64,000 nucleotides of DNA from Candidatus Brachythrix odensensis (GCA_016714465.1 JADKDT010000026.1:186001-250000); one strand, 5' to 3'; shown: positions 26,679 to 35,558, numbered from the stretch's first letter. Numbers and translations are program-made. Notes: a model not told the origin generated them from the letters alone.

Positions 26679-27106
26679 ATGACAACACCACAAGGGCCGC
26701 GACGGCCCGCGACGATGACGCAGTCCAACAATCCGGGCTGCCTGATTCAGATCCTGTATTTTCTGCTGATCGGCTGGTGGCTGGGCGGGGCCTGGGTGAT
26801 CGTGGCCTGGGTGCTGATGGTCACCATTCTGGGCCTGCCGATTGGCGCGGCGATGCTCAACGACGTGCCGCAGGTGATGGCCCTGCGCGGCCGGCGGGTG
26901 GTCGAAGTCCAGGCGAGCGGCGCGGTCCGCGAGGCGCCCCAGATTTCGATGCTCATTCGCATCCCGTACTTCCTGCTCGTCGGCTGGTGGGCGGCGCGCT
27001 CTGGCTGTCTGTGGCATATGCGTTGTGCATGAGCGTGATCAGGATCCCTATTGGCTTTCTGATGTTCGACCTGAGCCCTGCGATTGTGTCGTTGAAGCGG
27101 GTTTGA
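26679..27106 (+). CDS. YccF-domain inner membrane protein (one frameshift)
   Basis: Two YccF repeats. The first half reads ILYFLLIGWWLGGAWVIVAW ... ILGLPIGAAMLNDVPQV. The second begins IPYFLLVGWW and then continues in another frame as ALWLSVAYALCMSVIRIPIG and FDLSPAIVSLKRV. Adding one G to the GGG at 26989-26991 restores GWWGGALWLSV and a 142-residue protein. YccF proteins are small membrane proteins of unknown function. The start at 26679 has GGAG upstream. The single-base loss in a G run suggests an assembly error. Confidence 0.75.
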
Positions 27107-27117
27107 CGAGCCTCACC

Positions 27118-27150
27118 AGATGGGCTCCACCTCGAAGGTGGAGCCCATCT
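27118..27150. repeat. Perfect hairpin, TGGGCTCCACCT arms
   Basis: Fifteen-bp perfect arms (AGATGGGCTCCACCT and complement) around a CGA loop. It directly follows the YccF gene and resembles 2431-2460. The inner ACCT-CGA-AGGT matches the mini-hairpins of the 27-nt-loop palindromes. Confidence 0.8.
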
Positions 27151-27191
27151 CATCGAACGCGGGATGGGCGATAATCCGCCCGGCAACCACT

Positions 27192-28598
27192 ATGGCGCTG
27201 AACGGACATCATCCCTGGGTGCGTTTCAGCGATCGCTCGCATCTCCTGCGCCCCAATCCTCCCGAGCGCAGTTACGGATGCGCCATCGTCGACGCGGATG
27301 GCGACGGCCGGCCGGAGATCCTGTGCGGCACTGTCGCCGGACCCAACCGCTTGTTCAAATCCCAGGGCAGGGCTTGGGTGGATGTCGCTCCGGCTGAGCT
27401 CGCGGATGCGGGGGCGAGCGCCATCGGGGTGGCCGCCGCCGATGCGAATGGCGACGGGCGGATGGATTTCTACATCCTCAACACCAGCGCCTTTGCCGGG
27501 CCAAACTCGGAGCCTGACCGCCTGTTCATCAACCTGGGCGATGGCCGTTACGAAGACGTCATGGCCCGCCATCCGCAACGCAACCTGGCGGCTGGCCGGA
27601 GCGTGGCCTGGCTCGATGTGCTCGGCGACGGGCAGCTCAGCGCCTATGTCTGCAACTACGGCGCGCCCAACCGGCTGTATTTCAACGATGGCAGCGGGAA
27701 TTGGCCCGATCGGGCTCCCCATTTTGGCCTGCATCGCGTGACCGGCGGGCGCGGGTTGGTCTGCCAGGACATCCTGGGCGGCGACGCGATGGACATCTTC
27801 TGCGTCAACGAGAACGACGCCAACACGTTCTTCCGGAATACCGGCGGCAAATTCGTCGAGACCGCCGCCGAGCTGGGGCTGACTGACGCCGAGACGCATG
27901 GACGCGGGGTGGCCGTCATCGACGCGCGCGGCGATGGGCGGGCGGGGCTCGTGTATGGCAACTGGGAGGGCCCGCATCGGTTCATGGCCTGGGAACGGCG
28001 CGCGAAGCGATTTGTCGATCTCGCCACCCCGGATTTTGCCCAACCCAGCCGCATCCGGACCGTCATCGTCGCGGACTTCGACAATGACGGCCTGGACGAG
28101 ATCTTCATGAACAACCTTGGCCAGACCAACCGCATGTTCAAGGTGAAAGAGGGCGGTGAACTGCTGGAATGCCATATTCCAGAGGCGGAATACCCTGAGG
28201 GCGCCGGGACCGGCGCAAGCGTGGGCGATCTTGACGGAGACGGCTTTCTCGACCTGTTTGTCGCCCATGGCGAGAGCGCCCCGCAGCCGAATGCGTTGCT
28301 GTTTGGGCGGCCGAACGGCAATCACTGGCTGCGCATTCATCCGCGGACCGCTGCCGGCGCGCCGGCCATCGGCGCCAAAGTGACCGTCACTTATGACACG
28401 CCCGAGGGCGGCCGCCAGCGCACGCGCTGGATCGATGGCGGGAGCGGGTATTTATGCCAGATGGAGCCGGTCGCCCACTTTGGCCTCGGCCCGGCGACCC
28501 GGATCCGGGATGCCCGGGTGCAGTTCAGCACGGGTGAGGTGCACTACCTGCGCGAACTCGCCGCCGATCAGAACGTCGAAGCCCGCGCCCGAGCCTAG
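27192..28598 (+). CDS. FG-GAP / ASPIC-UnbV (CRTAC1-like) repeat protein
   Basis: 468 residues from the ATG at 27192 (MALNGHHPW). It has a seven-blade integrin-alpha-like propeller with calcium loops DADGDGRPE, DANGDGRMD, DFDNDGLDE and DLDGDGFLD. A C-terminal ASPIC/UnbV domain (about 375-455, GAKVTVTYDTPEGG, HFGLG) completes it. Such proteins are normally secreted, but no signal peptide is visible here, which is odd. The true start could lie further upstream in the same open frame, though that leads into a hairpin. Confidence 0.82.
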   Translation: MALNGHHPWVRFSDRSHLLRPNPPERSYGCAIVDADGDGRPEILCGTVAGPNRLFKSQGRAWVDVAPAELADAGASAIGVAAADANGDGRMDFYILNTSAFAGPNSEPDRLFINLGDGRYEDVMARHPQRNLAAGRSVAWLDVLGDGQLSAYVCNYGAPNRLYFNDGSGNWPDRAPHFGLHRVTGGRGLVCQDILGGDAMDIFCVNENDANTFFRNTGGKFVETAAELGLTDAETHGRGVAVIDARGDGRAGLVYGNWEGPHRFMAWERRAKRFVDLATPDFAQPSRIRTVIVADFDNDGLDEIFMNNLGQTNRMFKVKEGGELLECHIPEAEYPEGAGTGASVGDLDGDGFLDLFVAHGESAPQPNALLFGRPNGNHWLRIHPRTAAGAPAIGAKVTVTYDTPEGGRQRTRWIDGGSGYLCQMEPVAHFGLGPATRIRDARVQFSTGEVHYLRELAADQNVEARARA

Positions 28599-28613
28599 AA
28601 GCTCTCCCAATAG

Positions 28614-28668
28614 GCCTGGCGAGATCACAATCCCCGCGCGAAGCGCGGGGATTGTGATCTCGCCAGGC
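28614..28668. repeat. 55-bp palindrome, GCGCGAAGCGC core
   Basis: Perfect arms GCCTGGCGAGATCACAATCC plus CCGCGC around GAA. It is the same family as 18938-18984 and 62268-62310. It lies between two rightward genes, 26 bp before the citrate synthase start. Confidence 0.85.
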
Positions 28669-28694
28669 ATTCAGGGCTTTGATAGAATTCAGCC

Positions 28695-29966
28695 ATGCCC
28701 ATTGTTAAAGGACTCGCCGACGTTGTTTTCACCCAGACCGAAATCAGCCATCCCGACAGCGACAACAGCAATCTGATCTATCGCGGGTATTCCATCGACG
28801 ATCTCGTCAAGGGGAATGCCTCGTTCGAAGAGGTCGCCCACTTGATCTTGTATGGCCACCTGCCGAGCGAGCAGGAGCTGTCGACCTTTGTTGGGCAGCT
28901 CGTGGCGAACCGCACGCTGCCCGAGCCCATCTACGCGTGGCTAAAGGCGTTGCCTGAGCACGTTGTGCCGATGACCGTCCTGCGCACCGCCGTGTCAATG
29001 CTGGCCAACTACGATCCGCTGATCGAGGACATCACGATTCCGACGACGCTGCGCAAGGCGACCCGCCTGATCGCGCAGTTCCCGATCATCTGCGCCGCCT
29101 TCCAGCGCATCCGCGACGGCCAGGAAGTGATCGCCCCCGACCCCAAGCTTGGGCACGCCGCCAACATCCTCTACATGTTGAACGGCAAAACACCCGACCC
29201 GGATTTCACGCGGGCGATGAACGCGTATCTGGTCATGCTGACCGATCACAGCATGAACAACAGCACATTTACGGCCCGGACGGTGGCGAGCGCGCAGGCG
29301 GACCTGCATTCGGCGGTGACCGCCGCGCTGGCATCCCTCAAGGGGCCCTTGCATGGCGGGGCAAACGAAGCGACGATGAAGCTGCTGCTAGAGATCGGCG
29401 ATGAAAGCAAGGTCGATGGCTGGGTCGATCGGGCCTTCGAGACCAAGCGCCTGATCATGGGCTTTGGGCACCGCATCTACAAGCATGGCGATCCGCGCGC
29501 CCGGCACTTGAATTTGCTGGCGGAGGAAATGGGGCGCAAGGTCGGGGCGCTGAAGTACTACACCATGTCGCGGATGGTCGAGCAGGCCGTGCTGCGTCAT
29601 CGCGAGATCTACCCGAACGTCGATTTCTACAGCGCGTCGATGATGTACTACGTCGGGATTCCGATCGATCTCTTCACCCCGATGTTTGCCTGCGCCCGCA
29701 TCGCGGGCTGGAGCGCGCATGTGATCGAGCAGTACAAGGATGCTGCCCTGGTCCGGCCGAAGTCCGAGTACATCGGCCCGCGCGGCCTTGCGTATCCGCC
29801 GGTGGCCGATAGAGACGCCCCCTGGGCCGTCCCCTCTTCGGCGGACCATCCGCCCCGTAGAGACGCCGTGAGGCCGTCTCCGATTCTCACCTTGGCCAAC
29901 GCCTGTTTGATATCCGCGATCAGATCGTCGGGGTGCTCGACCCCGACTGACAGGCGGACGAGCTGA
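28695..29966 (+). CDS. gltA: Citrate synthase with repeat-derived C-terminal tail
   Basis: 423 residues. It condenses oxaloacetate and acetyl-CoA. Key segments are LTDHSMNNSTFTART, GPLHGGANEATMKLL, the histidine loop GFGHRIYKHGDPRARHL and DFYSASMMYYVGIPIDLFTP with the catalytic aspartate. The family normally ends just after YIGPRGLAYPP, near residue 372. Here the frame continues ~50 more residues through a degenerate REP palindrome and antisense into the convergent PLP-enzyme gene. The tail is probably not functional. Confidence 0.9.
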   Translation: MPIVKGLADVVFTQTEISHPDSDNSNLIYRGYSIDDLVKGNASFEEVAHLILYGHLPSEQELSTFVGQLVANRTLPEPIYAWLKALPEHVVPMTVLRTAVSMLANYDPLIEDITIPTTLRKATRLIAQFPIICAAFQRIRDGQEVIAPDPKLGHAANILYMLNGKTPDPDFTRAMNAYLVMLTDHSMNNSTFTARTVASAQADLHSAVTAALASLKGPLHGGANEATMKLLLEIGDESKVDGWVDRAFETKRLIMGFGHRIYKHGDPRARHLNLLAEEMGRKVGALKYYTMSRMVEQAVLRHREIYPNVDFYSASMMYYVGIPIDLFTPMFACARIAGWSAHVIEQYKDAALVRPKSEYIGPRGLAYPPVADRDAPWAVPSSADHPPRRDAVRPSPILTLANACLISAIRSSGCSTPTDRRTS

Positions 29967-31138
29967 TCACTCAGCCCGACGGCCTTCTTCTCGTCCGGCG
30001 CAACGGTAATGTGCGTTGTGCTGGCCGGATGGCAGATCAGGCTCTCGGTGCTGCCCAGGCTGACCGCCTGCTTGATCAGGCGCAGCGAATCGAGAAAACG
30101 GAAGGCCTCGTCGCGCCCGCCCTTGATTTCGAACGAAAGCATGGCGCCTTTGCCGGTGCACTGTTTGCGGAAGATGCGGTACTGGGCGCCATCCTTGCGG
30201 GTCAGATTGCCCAGATAGTGCACGGCCGTCACCTTGGGATGCTTGTTCAGGAAGGCGGCCACCTTCTCGGCATTCCGTCCCTGTTCCTCCATCCGGATCT
30301 TGAGCGTTTCGAGGCTGCGCAACATCAGCCAGCTCGTCCATGGGCCAGCAATCGTGCCGAGCAAGCTGCGCATCGACTTGAGCCGTTTGATCAGGAGCTT
30401 GGAGCCAAGGCAGGCGCCGGCGATGAGGTCGCTGTGCCCGCCGATGTATTTGGTGGCGGAGTAGAGCACCAGGTCAGCTCCATGCTTGATCGGATGCTGC
30501 CAGAGCGGGCCGAGGAAAGTGTTGTCGACGACGACCCGGACTGGCCGGCCGGGCGTCGCGTATTTGTCGGCCAGCACCCGGCAACCGGCAATGTCGGTCA
30601 AGGCATTGGTTGGATTGGCCGGCGACTCGATGAAGATCATCGCCAGCTTGTCGGCGAAGCCTGAGGCTTTGAGGCGCTGCTCGACCTCCTTCATCGACTC
30701 CCACGGCCGAAACGGCACGGTGTGGATGCCAAACTCGGGCAGGGTGACCGTCATCAGCTTGTCGGTCCCGCCATACAGCGGCGAGCCATACAGGATCAGG
30801 TCGCCCGGCCGAACGAGGTTGAGGATGGTGGTCGAAATGGCGGCCATGCCGCTGTTGAAGATCGCGCAGGCTTCGGCGCCGTCCCACAGTTTGAGCCGCT
30901 CCTCGAGGATCTCGACATCCGGGTTGTTCATCCGGCTGTACATCAGGCCGGCTTCCTCGTTTGGCCGCAGCTCGCGCAACCCGGAGGACAGCTCGAAGAA
31001 GGCATTGCCGCTGGCCGCGTTCTTGAACACAAAGGTCGAGGTCTGGAAGATCGGGCTCTTGGCTGCGCCTTCAGACAGTTCCGGCTTGTAGCCGTACGAC
31101 ATCATCAACGATTCAGGGTGGACATCTTGGTCACTCAT
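29648..31138 (-). CDS. Cystathionine gamma-synthase / methionine gamma-lyase family PLP enzyme
   Basis: 496 residues from the ATG at 31136-31138 (MSDQDVHP). It has the Cys/Met-metabolism PLP fold: PLP-binding YSRMNNPDVEILEERL, FNSGMAAISTT, and catalytic Lys230 in SATKYIGGHSD. The MMSYGYKPELSEGAAKSPIF start is typical of the gamma-synthase family subgroup often annotated as methionine gamma-lyase. Reaction type cannot be fixed from sequence. The natural end is near ALAKV at ~29888. The further ~80 residues read through the repeat and antisense into citrate synthase. Confidence 0.87.
   Translation of the reverse strand: MSDQDVHPESLMMSYGYKPELSEGAAKSPIFQTSTFVFKNAASGNAFFELSSGLRELRPNEEAGLMYSRMNNPDVEILEERLKLWDGAEACAIFNSGMAAISTTILNLVRPGDLILYGSPLYGGTDKLMTVTLPEFGIHTVPFRPWESMKEVEQRLKASGFADKLAMIFIESPANPTNALTDIAGCRVLADKYATPGRPVRVVVDNTFLGPLWQHPIKHGADLVLYSATKYIGGHSDLIAGACLGSKLLIKRLKSMRSLLGTIAGPWTSWLMLRSLETLKIRMEEQGRNAEKVAAFLNKHPKVTAVHYLGNLTRKDGAQYRIFRKQCTGKGAMLSFEIKGGRDEAFRFLDSLRLIKQAVSLGSTESLICHPASTTHITVAPDEKKAVGLSDQLVRLSVGVEHPDDLIADIKQALAKVRIGDGLTASLRGGWSAEEGTAQGASLSATGGYARPRGPMYSDFGRTRAASLYCSITCALQPAMRAQANIGVKRSIGIPT
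29811..29879. repeat. Degenerate REP elements between convergent genes
   Basis: TAGAGACGCC occurs at ~29811 and again at ~29859, the latter forming a GAGACGCC / GGCCGTCTC hairpin. A CGGCGGACCATCCGCCCC hairpin lies between. The elements resemble the RAYT-associated palindromes but have mutated centres. Neither gene reads the TAG in frame, so both run on. Confidence 0.6.
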
Positions 31139-31184
31139 GATGACTGGATTGTAGGTCAGCCCCGGATTTGCCTGCATATCGGTA

Positions 31185-31572
31185 TGCCCCGGCTTCGCCC
31201 AATGGCATTCAGTTAGCGTGGCCTTCGCCAGAAACGATGTGCAGCGCTCCTGTGTTTGATGGCGTGGTCGCAGTCTGGCCGCCGATGACACGATGTGAGC
31301 ACCTGGCCCTGAAAGGGCCACATGAGATAGCCCAGGGCGAAGCCCTGGGTCGCGCCACCAAACACAAGATGAGCCCTGAAAGGGCGAAATAGAGATCGGT
31401 TCGGTGGGCCAACCTGGCGGGTCGCAAGTCCTGCCGCGCTATGCCGCCCCTTCAGGGCGGAAATCGGATGGGCGTCGGTTTCCCGGGGCTTCGCCCTGGT
31501 ATCTCATTGGCCCCTTCGGGGCCGGCCGTTGAATGTGGCTTAACTAAATGCCATAGCGGCTACGCCGGGGCA
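31185..31572. mobile_element. 388-bp MITE-like element with ~32-bp terminal inverted repeats
   Basis: The left end at 31185-31216 (TGCCCCGGCTTCGCCC then AATGGCATTCAGTTAG) is the inverted, slightly diverged copy of 31541-31572. The interior contains no gene. It is built of short hairpins, in order: GGCCCTGAAAGGGCC, CCCAGGGCGAAGCCCTGGG, GCCCTGAAAGGGC, CCGCCCCTTCAGGGCGG, CGGGGCTTCGCCCTGG and GGCCCCTTCGGGGCC. The order is roughly mirror-symmetric. It looks like a non-autonomous transposable element. Confidence 0.75.
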
Positions 31573-31707
31573 GGCCGACTCGCCAATACGCCGTCCGAAA
31601 GACCAACCAGGTGGACAGGCGGGAACTCGCCGCTTGTCTGGCGCAATCCTGGGCAGGATCGCGTATCGTGACCAGGCCGCGCCCACCCGCGTGGCAGGAG
31701 CTTGTCC

Positions 31708-32616
31708 ATGGCGATCCACATCGTCGTCGCAATCAAGCAAGTGCCGGACACGTCGAATGTCCGAATCAATCCCGAGACCGGCACCCTGATTCGCGAAGGC
31801 GTCCCCTCGATCCTGAACCCGTATGAAGTCCACGCCCTCGAACTGGCCGTTCGCCTGAAGGAACTGCATGGCGGGACGGTCACCGTCCTCACGATGGGCC
31901 CGCCCGCGGCGGCCGAAGCGCTGCGCGAGTGCGTGGAGCAGGGGGCCGACCGCGGAATCCTCATCTCAGACCGGAAGTTCGCGGCCGCCGATACCCTGGC
32001 CACCTCGTATGTGCTGGCCACCGCCATCCAGGCTTTGGATGCCGAATTGCCGGTGGACCTGCTGCTGTTTGGCAAGCAGGCCATCGACGGCGACACCGCC
32101 CAGGTCGGGCCCGGGGTCGCCACGCGGATGGATGTGCCCGTGCTGAGCTGCGCGATCAAAGTCGAGCGCTTCGATCCGGTGGCGCGCACCGCCGTCATCC
32201 ATCGGCGGGTCGCGCGCGGGATCGAAGTGGTCAATGTCCGCCTGCCGGTCCTGCTGACGGTCGAGAAAGAGATTGCGGCCGTCCAGCGCGCGCCCCTGGC
32301 CAACATGCTCCGGGCGGTGAACTTCCAGCCTGAGTTGTGGTCGGCCAGCGCGCCGGTCGCCTTTGACCCGGCGCAGATCGGGATCAAGGGCTCGCCGACC
32401 ATCGTCGGGGCCGCCCACACACCCAGCCTGAAGAAAGCCGGCGAGCGCGTCACCGCCAACCCGGGCGCGCCGGCCGAGGCCGTGGCGGCCGCGCTGGCCG
32501 CCCGCCCGCACGGCGGGGGTTCTTGTCTAGATCATCACTCGGGAGGAACCCCCGGCGAAGCCGAGGTTTCCCCAAAAATCATCGTGTGGGGAGTCTGCAG
32601 GAGTCCATATGACTGA
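31708..32616 (+). CDS. fixA: Electron transfer flavoprotein beta subunit (FixA/EtfB)
   Basis: 302 residues from the ATG at 31708 with AGGAG 8 bp upstream. IHIVVAIKQVPDTSNVRINP is the family N-terminus. LFGKQAIDGDTAQVGPGVA holds the AMP/FAD-binding loop and LPVLLTVEKEI the beta signature. It pairs with FixB downstream and, with FixC and FixX, forms an electron-bifurcating complex. The last ~30 residues (after ARPHGGG) are encoded by a decayed CCGGCGAAGCC palindrome and are probably an appended tail. It overlaps fixB by 8 bp. Confidence 0.92.
   Translation: MAIHIVVAIKQVPDTSNVRINPETGTLIREGVPSILNPYEVHALELAVRLKELHGGTVTVLTMGPPAAAEALRECVEQGADRGILISDRKFAAADTLATSYVLATAIQALDAELPVDLLLFGKQAIDGDTAQVGPGVATRMDVPVLSCAIKVERFDPVARTAVIHRRVARGIEVVNVRLPVLLTVEKEIAAVQRAPLANMLRAVNFQPELWSASAPVAFDPAQIGIKGSPTIVGAAHTPSLKKAGERVTANPGAPAEAVAAALAARPHGGGSCLDHHSGGTPGEAEVSPKIIVWGVCRSPYD
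32541..32573. repeat. Decayed palindrome inside the 3' end of fixA
   Basis: GGGAGGAACCCCCGGC-GAA-GCCGAGGTTTCCCC is an imperfect hairpin with the CCGGCGAAGCCGG core. It lies inside the coding region and encodes part of the FixA tail (SGGTPGEAEVSP). Confidence 0.65.
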
Positions 32617-33610
32617 CAACATCAAACCCATCTGGGTCTTTATCGAACAAGAGAACGGCCAAATCCACCCGGTGTCCTGGGAACTGCTCGGCGCGGCGGG
32701 CCGGCTGGCCGCCGACCTGCCCGGCGGGCGGGTCGAGGGCATCATTGCCGGCCACCAGGTCGCGGGGCTGGCCGAGCAGGCCTTCGCCTATGGCGCCCAG
32801 CGGGTGATCGTCATTGACGATCCCGTCCTCGCCCACTATCGGAATGGGCCGTATTCGTTTGGGATTGCCATCGCGGTCAAGAAATATGGGCCCGAGATCT
32901 TCCTCGTTGGGGCCACGACGATGGGGCGCGACCTGGCCAGCGCGGTCGACACCCGGGTGCGGACCGGCCTGACCGCCGACTGCACCGAGCTCGCCATCGA
33001 CAAGGAGAAGAAGATTCTGGCCGCGACACGCCCAACGTTTGGTGGCAATCTCATGGCGACGATCCTGTGCCGGACGTCGCGCCCGCAAATGGCGACGGTC
33101 CGCCCGCGGGTGCTGCCCACGCCCGCGCCGAAAACGGCGACGGCAGGCGAGATCGTGCGCGAGGCGCTTGGCATGCGCGAGGACGAGGTCGCGGTCAAGA
33201 TCGCCCGCCTGATCCCGGCCGAAGACGAGGCGTCGATTGAATACGCCGACATCGTCGTCGCCGGCGGGCGGGGGGTGGGCGGCAAGGCCGGCTTTGGCAT
33301 GCTGCAGACCCTGGCCGACGCGCTCGGCGGCGTGGTCGGGGCCTCGCGCCCGGCCGTCGACGCGGGCTGGATCAGCCTGGCCCATCAGGTCGGGCAGACC
33401 GGCAAGACCATCCGCCCGCGGCTGTATATCGCCTGCGGGATCAGCGGCGCCATCCAGCATCGGGTCGGTGTGCTCGGTTCGGACTTCATCCTGGCCATCA
33501 ACAATGATCCGGCGGCGCCGATCTTCTCGATCGCTGACTTTGGCATCGTCGGCGACTTGTATGACATCGTCCCCGAACTGACCCGCCAGACAAAACTGGC
33601 CCGGGCTTGA
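32609..33610 (+). CDS. fixB: Electron transfer flavoprotein alpha subunit (FixB/EtfA)
   Basis: 333 residues. The C-terminal FAD-binding signature PRLYIACGISGAIQHRVGVL and the following INNDPAAPIFSIADFGIVGD are diagnostic for the ETF alpha subunit. The middle GRGVGGKAGFGMLQTLADAL is also typical. It forms the heterodimer with FixA and binds FAD. In FixABCX it takes part in splitting electrons from NADH between quinone and ferredoxin or flavodoxin. It overlaps fixA and is followed by fixC after 18 bp. Confidence 0.94.
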   Translation: MTDNIKPIWVFIEQENGQIHPVSWELLGAAGRLAADLPGGRVEGIIAGHQVAGLAEQAFAYGAQRVIVIDDPVLAHYRNGPYSFGIAIAVKKYGPEIFLVGATTMGRDLASAVDTRVRTGLTADCTELAIDKEKKILAATRPTFGGNLMATILCRTSRPQMATVRPRVLPTPAPKTATAGEIVREALGMREDEVAVKIARLIPAEDEASIEYADIVVAGGRGVGGKAGFGMLQTLADALGGVVGASRPAVDAGWISLAHQVGQTGKTIRPRLYIACGISGAIQHRVGVLGSDFILAINNDPAAPIFSIADFGIVGDLYDIVPELTRQTKLARA

Positions 33611-33628
33611 GCGGGCGCGGAGGAAACC

Positions 33629-34945
33629 ATGCCTGACACATTGAAGTTCGACGCGATCGTGGTCGGGGGCGGGCCATCGGGCCTCGCCTCGGCCATCATC
33701 ATGGCCCGGGCTGGCCTGAAAGTCGTGCTGTTCGAGCGCGGCCGTTTTGCGGGCAGCAAGAACCTGTTTGGCGGGGTGCTCTACACCAGCGCCATTCAGG
33801 AAATCCTGCCCGGTTTCATGGCCAAGAACCCGCCCTTTGAGCGGCCGGTGACCGAGCAGGGCTACTGGCTGCTCTCGCCCGACAGTGTTGTGCGGATGAT
33901 GCACCGCAGCGAGCAATACAAGGTCGAACCCGCCGCCGCCTACACCGGGTTGCGGGCCCGCTTTGACGAATGGTTCGCCCGTCAGGCCGTGGCCGAGGGC
34001 GCGCTCGTCATCGCCAAGACCGCCGTCATCGATGTGCTGCGCGACAACCGCGACCGCGTGATTGGCGTGCGCACCGATCGGCCGGATGGCGATGTATATG
34101 CGCCGGTGACGATCCTGAGCGAAGGCGTGAACAACCTGCTGACCCAAAAACTTGGGCTGGCCCAGGGCGATCTGCCGCCCCGCCTGGTGGCGCTATCGGT
34201 CAAGGAAGTCATCGGTCTGCCCCAGGCGACGATCGAGCAGCGCTTTGGGCTGACCGGGCTGAAGGAAGGGGTGGCTATCGACCTGTTTGGGGATGCCACG
34301 CTGGGGCTGCCGGGCACGGCGTTCTTGTATTCCAACAAGACCAGCATCAGCATTGGGGTGGGGATGCTGCTCGAGATGTTTGTTGAGCATCGTCTGCGCC
34401 CGCACGAGGTGCTGGCCCGATTCAAGGCCCACCCGGCGATACGACCCTTGCTGGCCGGCGGCGAGTCGCTCGAGTATGGCGCGCACTTGATTCCGGAGTT
34501 TGGCTACGACCGGATGCCCAAACTGTATGCGGATGGGGTGATGGTCGCTGGCGACGCGGCCGGGATGGTCGACGCCATGCATCGCGAGGGGACGAACCTG
34601 GCGATGATGGCCGGCAAGTTCGCGGCCGAGGCCGCCATCGAGGCCCATTCGAGCAAGGACTTCAGCGCCCGCCACCTGCAGGCGTATCGCGACAAGCTCG
34701 AGGCCAGCTTTGTGATGAAGGACCTCAAGCAGTACCGGCGGATGACCGACTTCCTGGATGGCACGCCCCACTTCATGAAGACCTACGTCGACTTTGTCAA
34801 CGACGCGGCGATGCGCTACTTCAACGCCCATGACATGCCCAAGCGCGACATGGAGAAGGACATCGTGCGCAGCCTGGGCAAGCGCCGCTCGTTCCTGGGG
34901 GTCGCCCAGGACGTGATGCGGCTGATGCGAGGGATGGGACTATGA
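33629..34945 (+). CDS. fixC: FixC / ETF-quinone oxidoreductase-like flavoprotein
   Basis: 438 residues. The N-terminal FAD motif is VVGGGPSG (12-19), followed by FERGRFAGSKNLFGGVLY, a FixC hallmark. The second FAD motif DGVMVAGDAAGMVDAMHREG lies near 308. As part of FixABCX it passes electrons to the quinone pool. A GGAGGAAACC ribosome site precedes the ATG. It overlaps fixX by four bases (ATGA). Confidence 0.94.
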   Translation: MPDTLKFDAIVVGGGPSGLASAIIMARAGLKVVLFERGRFAGSKNLFGGVLYTSAIQEILPGFMAKNPPFERPVTEQGYWLLSPDSVVRMMHRSEQYKVEPAAAYTGLRARFDEWFARQAVAEGALVIAKTAVIDVLRDNRDRVIGVRTDRPDGDVYAPVTILSEGVNNLLTQKLGLAQGDLPPRLVALSVKEVIGLPQATIEQRFGLTGLKEGVAIDLFGDATLGLPGTAFLYSNKTSISIGVGMLLEMFVEHRLRPHEVLARFKAHPAIRPLLAGGESLEYGAHLIPEFGYDRMPKLYADGVMVAGDAAGMVDAMHREGTNLAMMAGKFAAEAAIEAHSSKDFSARHLQAYRDKLEASFVMKDLKQYRRMTDFLDGTPHFMKTYVDFVNDAAMRYFNAHDMPKRDMEKDIVRSLGKRRSFLGVAQDVMRLMRGMGL

Positions 34946-35277
34946 GCGAGCAACAAACACCGACGCTGGATCCGGCCCTGCGGGACAGCCTGCCGCGGGT
35001 GAACGCCGACGACATGATCGCCAGCCTCAAGTACTACGTGGATGAGGACGAGGCCCACCTGTGGATCAAGGACGAGGCGGTGTGCGCGCGCTGCGTGCTC
35101 AAGCCCTGCCTGTACTTCTGCCCGGTCAGCGTCTACCAGCTCGATCGTGAGAACCGGACGATGGTTGGCTATCAGGCCTGTGTCGAATGCGGGAGCTGCC
35201 GGGTGGGTTGCCCATTCACCAACATCGGCTGGAAGCTGCCTCGAGGCGGCTTTGGGGTGGCTTACAAGTTTGGCTGA
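34942..35277 (+). CDS. fixX: FixX ferredoxin-like protein
   Basis: 111 residues. Cysteine motifs CARCVLKPCLYFCPVSVY and CVECGSCRVGCPFTNIGW match FixX, the iron-sulfur partner of FixC. The ~45-residue N-terminal extension (MSEQQTPTLDPALRDSLPRV) is longer than in the short nitrogen-fixer FixX proteins. No nif genes are present, so the complex probably serves respiration or supplies low-potential ferredoxin for reductive metabolism. Confidence 0.93.
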   Translation: MSEQQTPTLDPALRDSLPRVNADDMIASLKYYVDEDEAHLWIKDEAVCARCVLKPCLYFCPVSVYQLDRENRTMVGYQACVECGSCRVGCPFTNIGWKLPRGGFGVAYKFG

Positions 35278-35297
35278 TTCAGGCCGGGAGGCGCGCG

Positions 35298-35558
35298 ATG
35301 ATTCACACATCCATTGACCGCATCGACATGCAGGCCCAGAACCTGCTGCAGCTTCTGGACGAATCGGGCAAGACCCTCGAGACGTACCTGGACGCCGAGC
35401 GCATGGGCACAGTGGCCCGGGCGCGCGCGGCGGTGATCGACCTGCGCCGAGCCCTGCTTGGCGCGCAGATGGGGCCGCTGTACTGGGATTCGCCGGCCGG
35501 CGCCGACGCGCCTACTCCGCCACCGGAAGCTGAAGTTCCACCGTTACGGGCTGACTGA
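35298..35558 (+). CDS. Small hypothetical protein after fixX
   Basis: 86 residues, beginning at an ATG with GGGAGG upstream and 20 bp after the fixX stop, so probably in the same transcript. It is predicted helical (IDMQAQNLLQLLDESGKTLE and RMGTVARARAAVIDLRRAL) with a Pro-rich C-terminal tail. I do not recognise the family. Location suggests an accessory to FixABCX. Confidence 0.55.
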   Translation: MIHTSIDRIDMQAQNLLQLLDESGKTLETYLDAERMGTVARARAAVIDLRRALLGAQMGPLYWDSPAGADAPTPPPEAEVPPLRAD

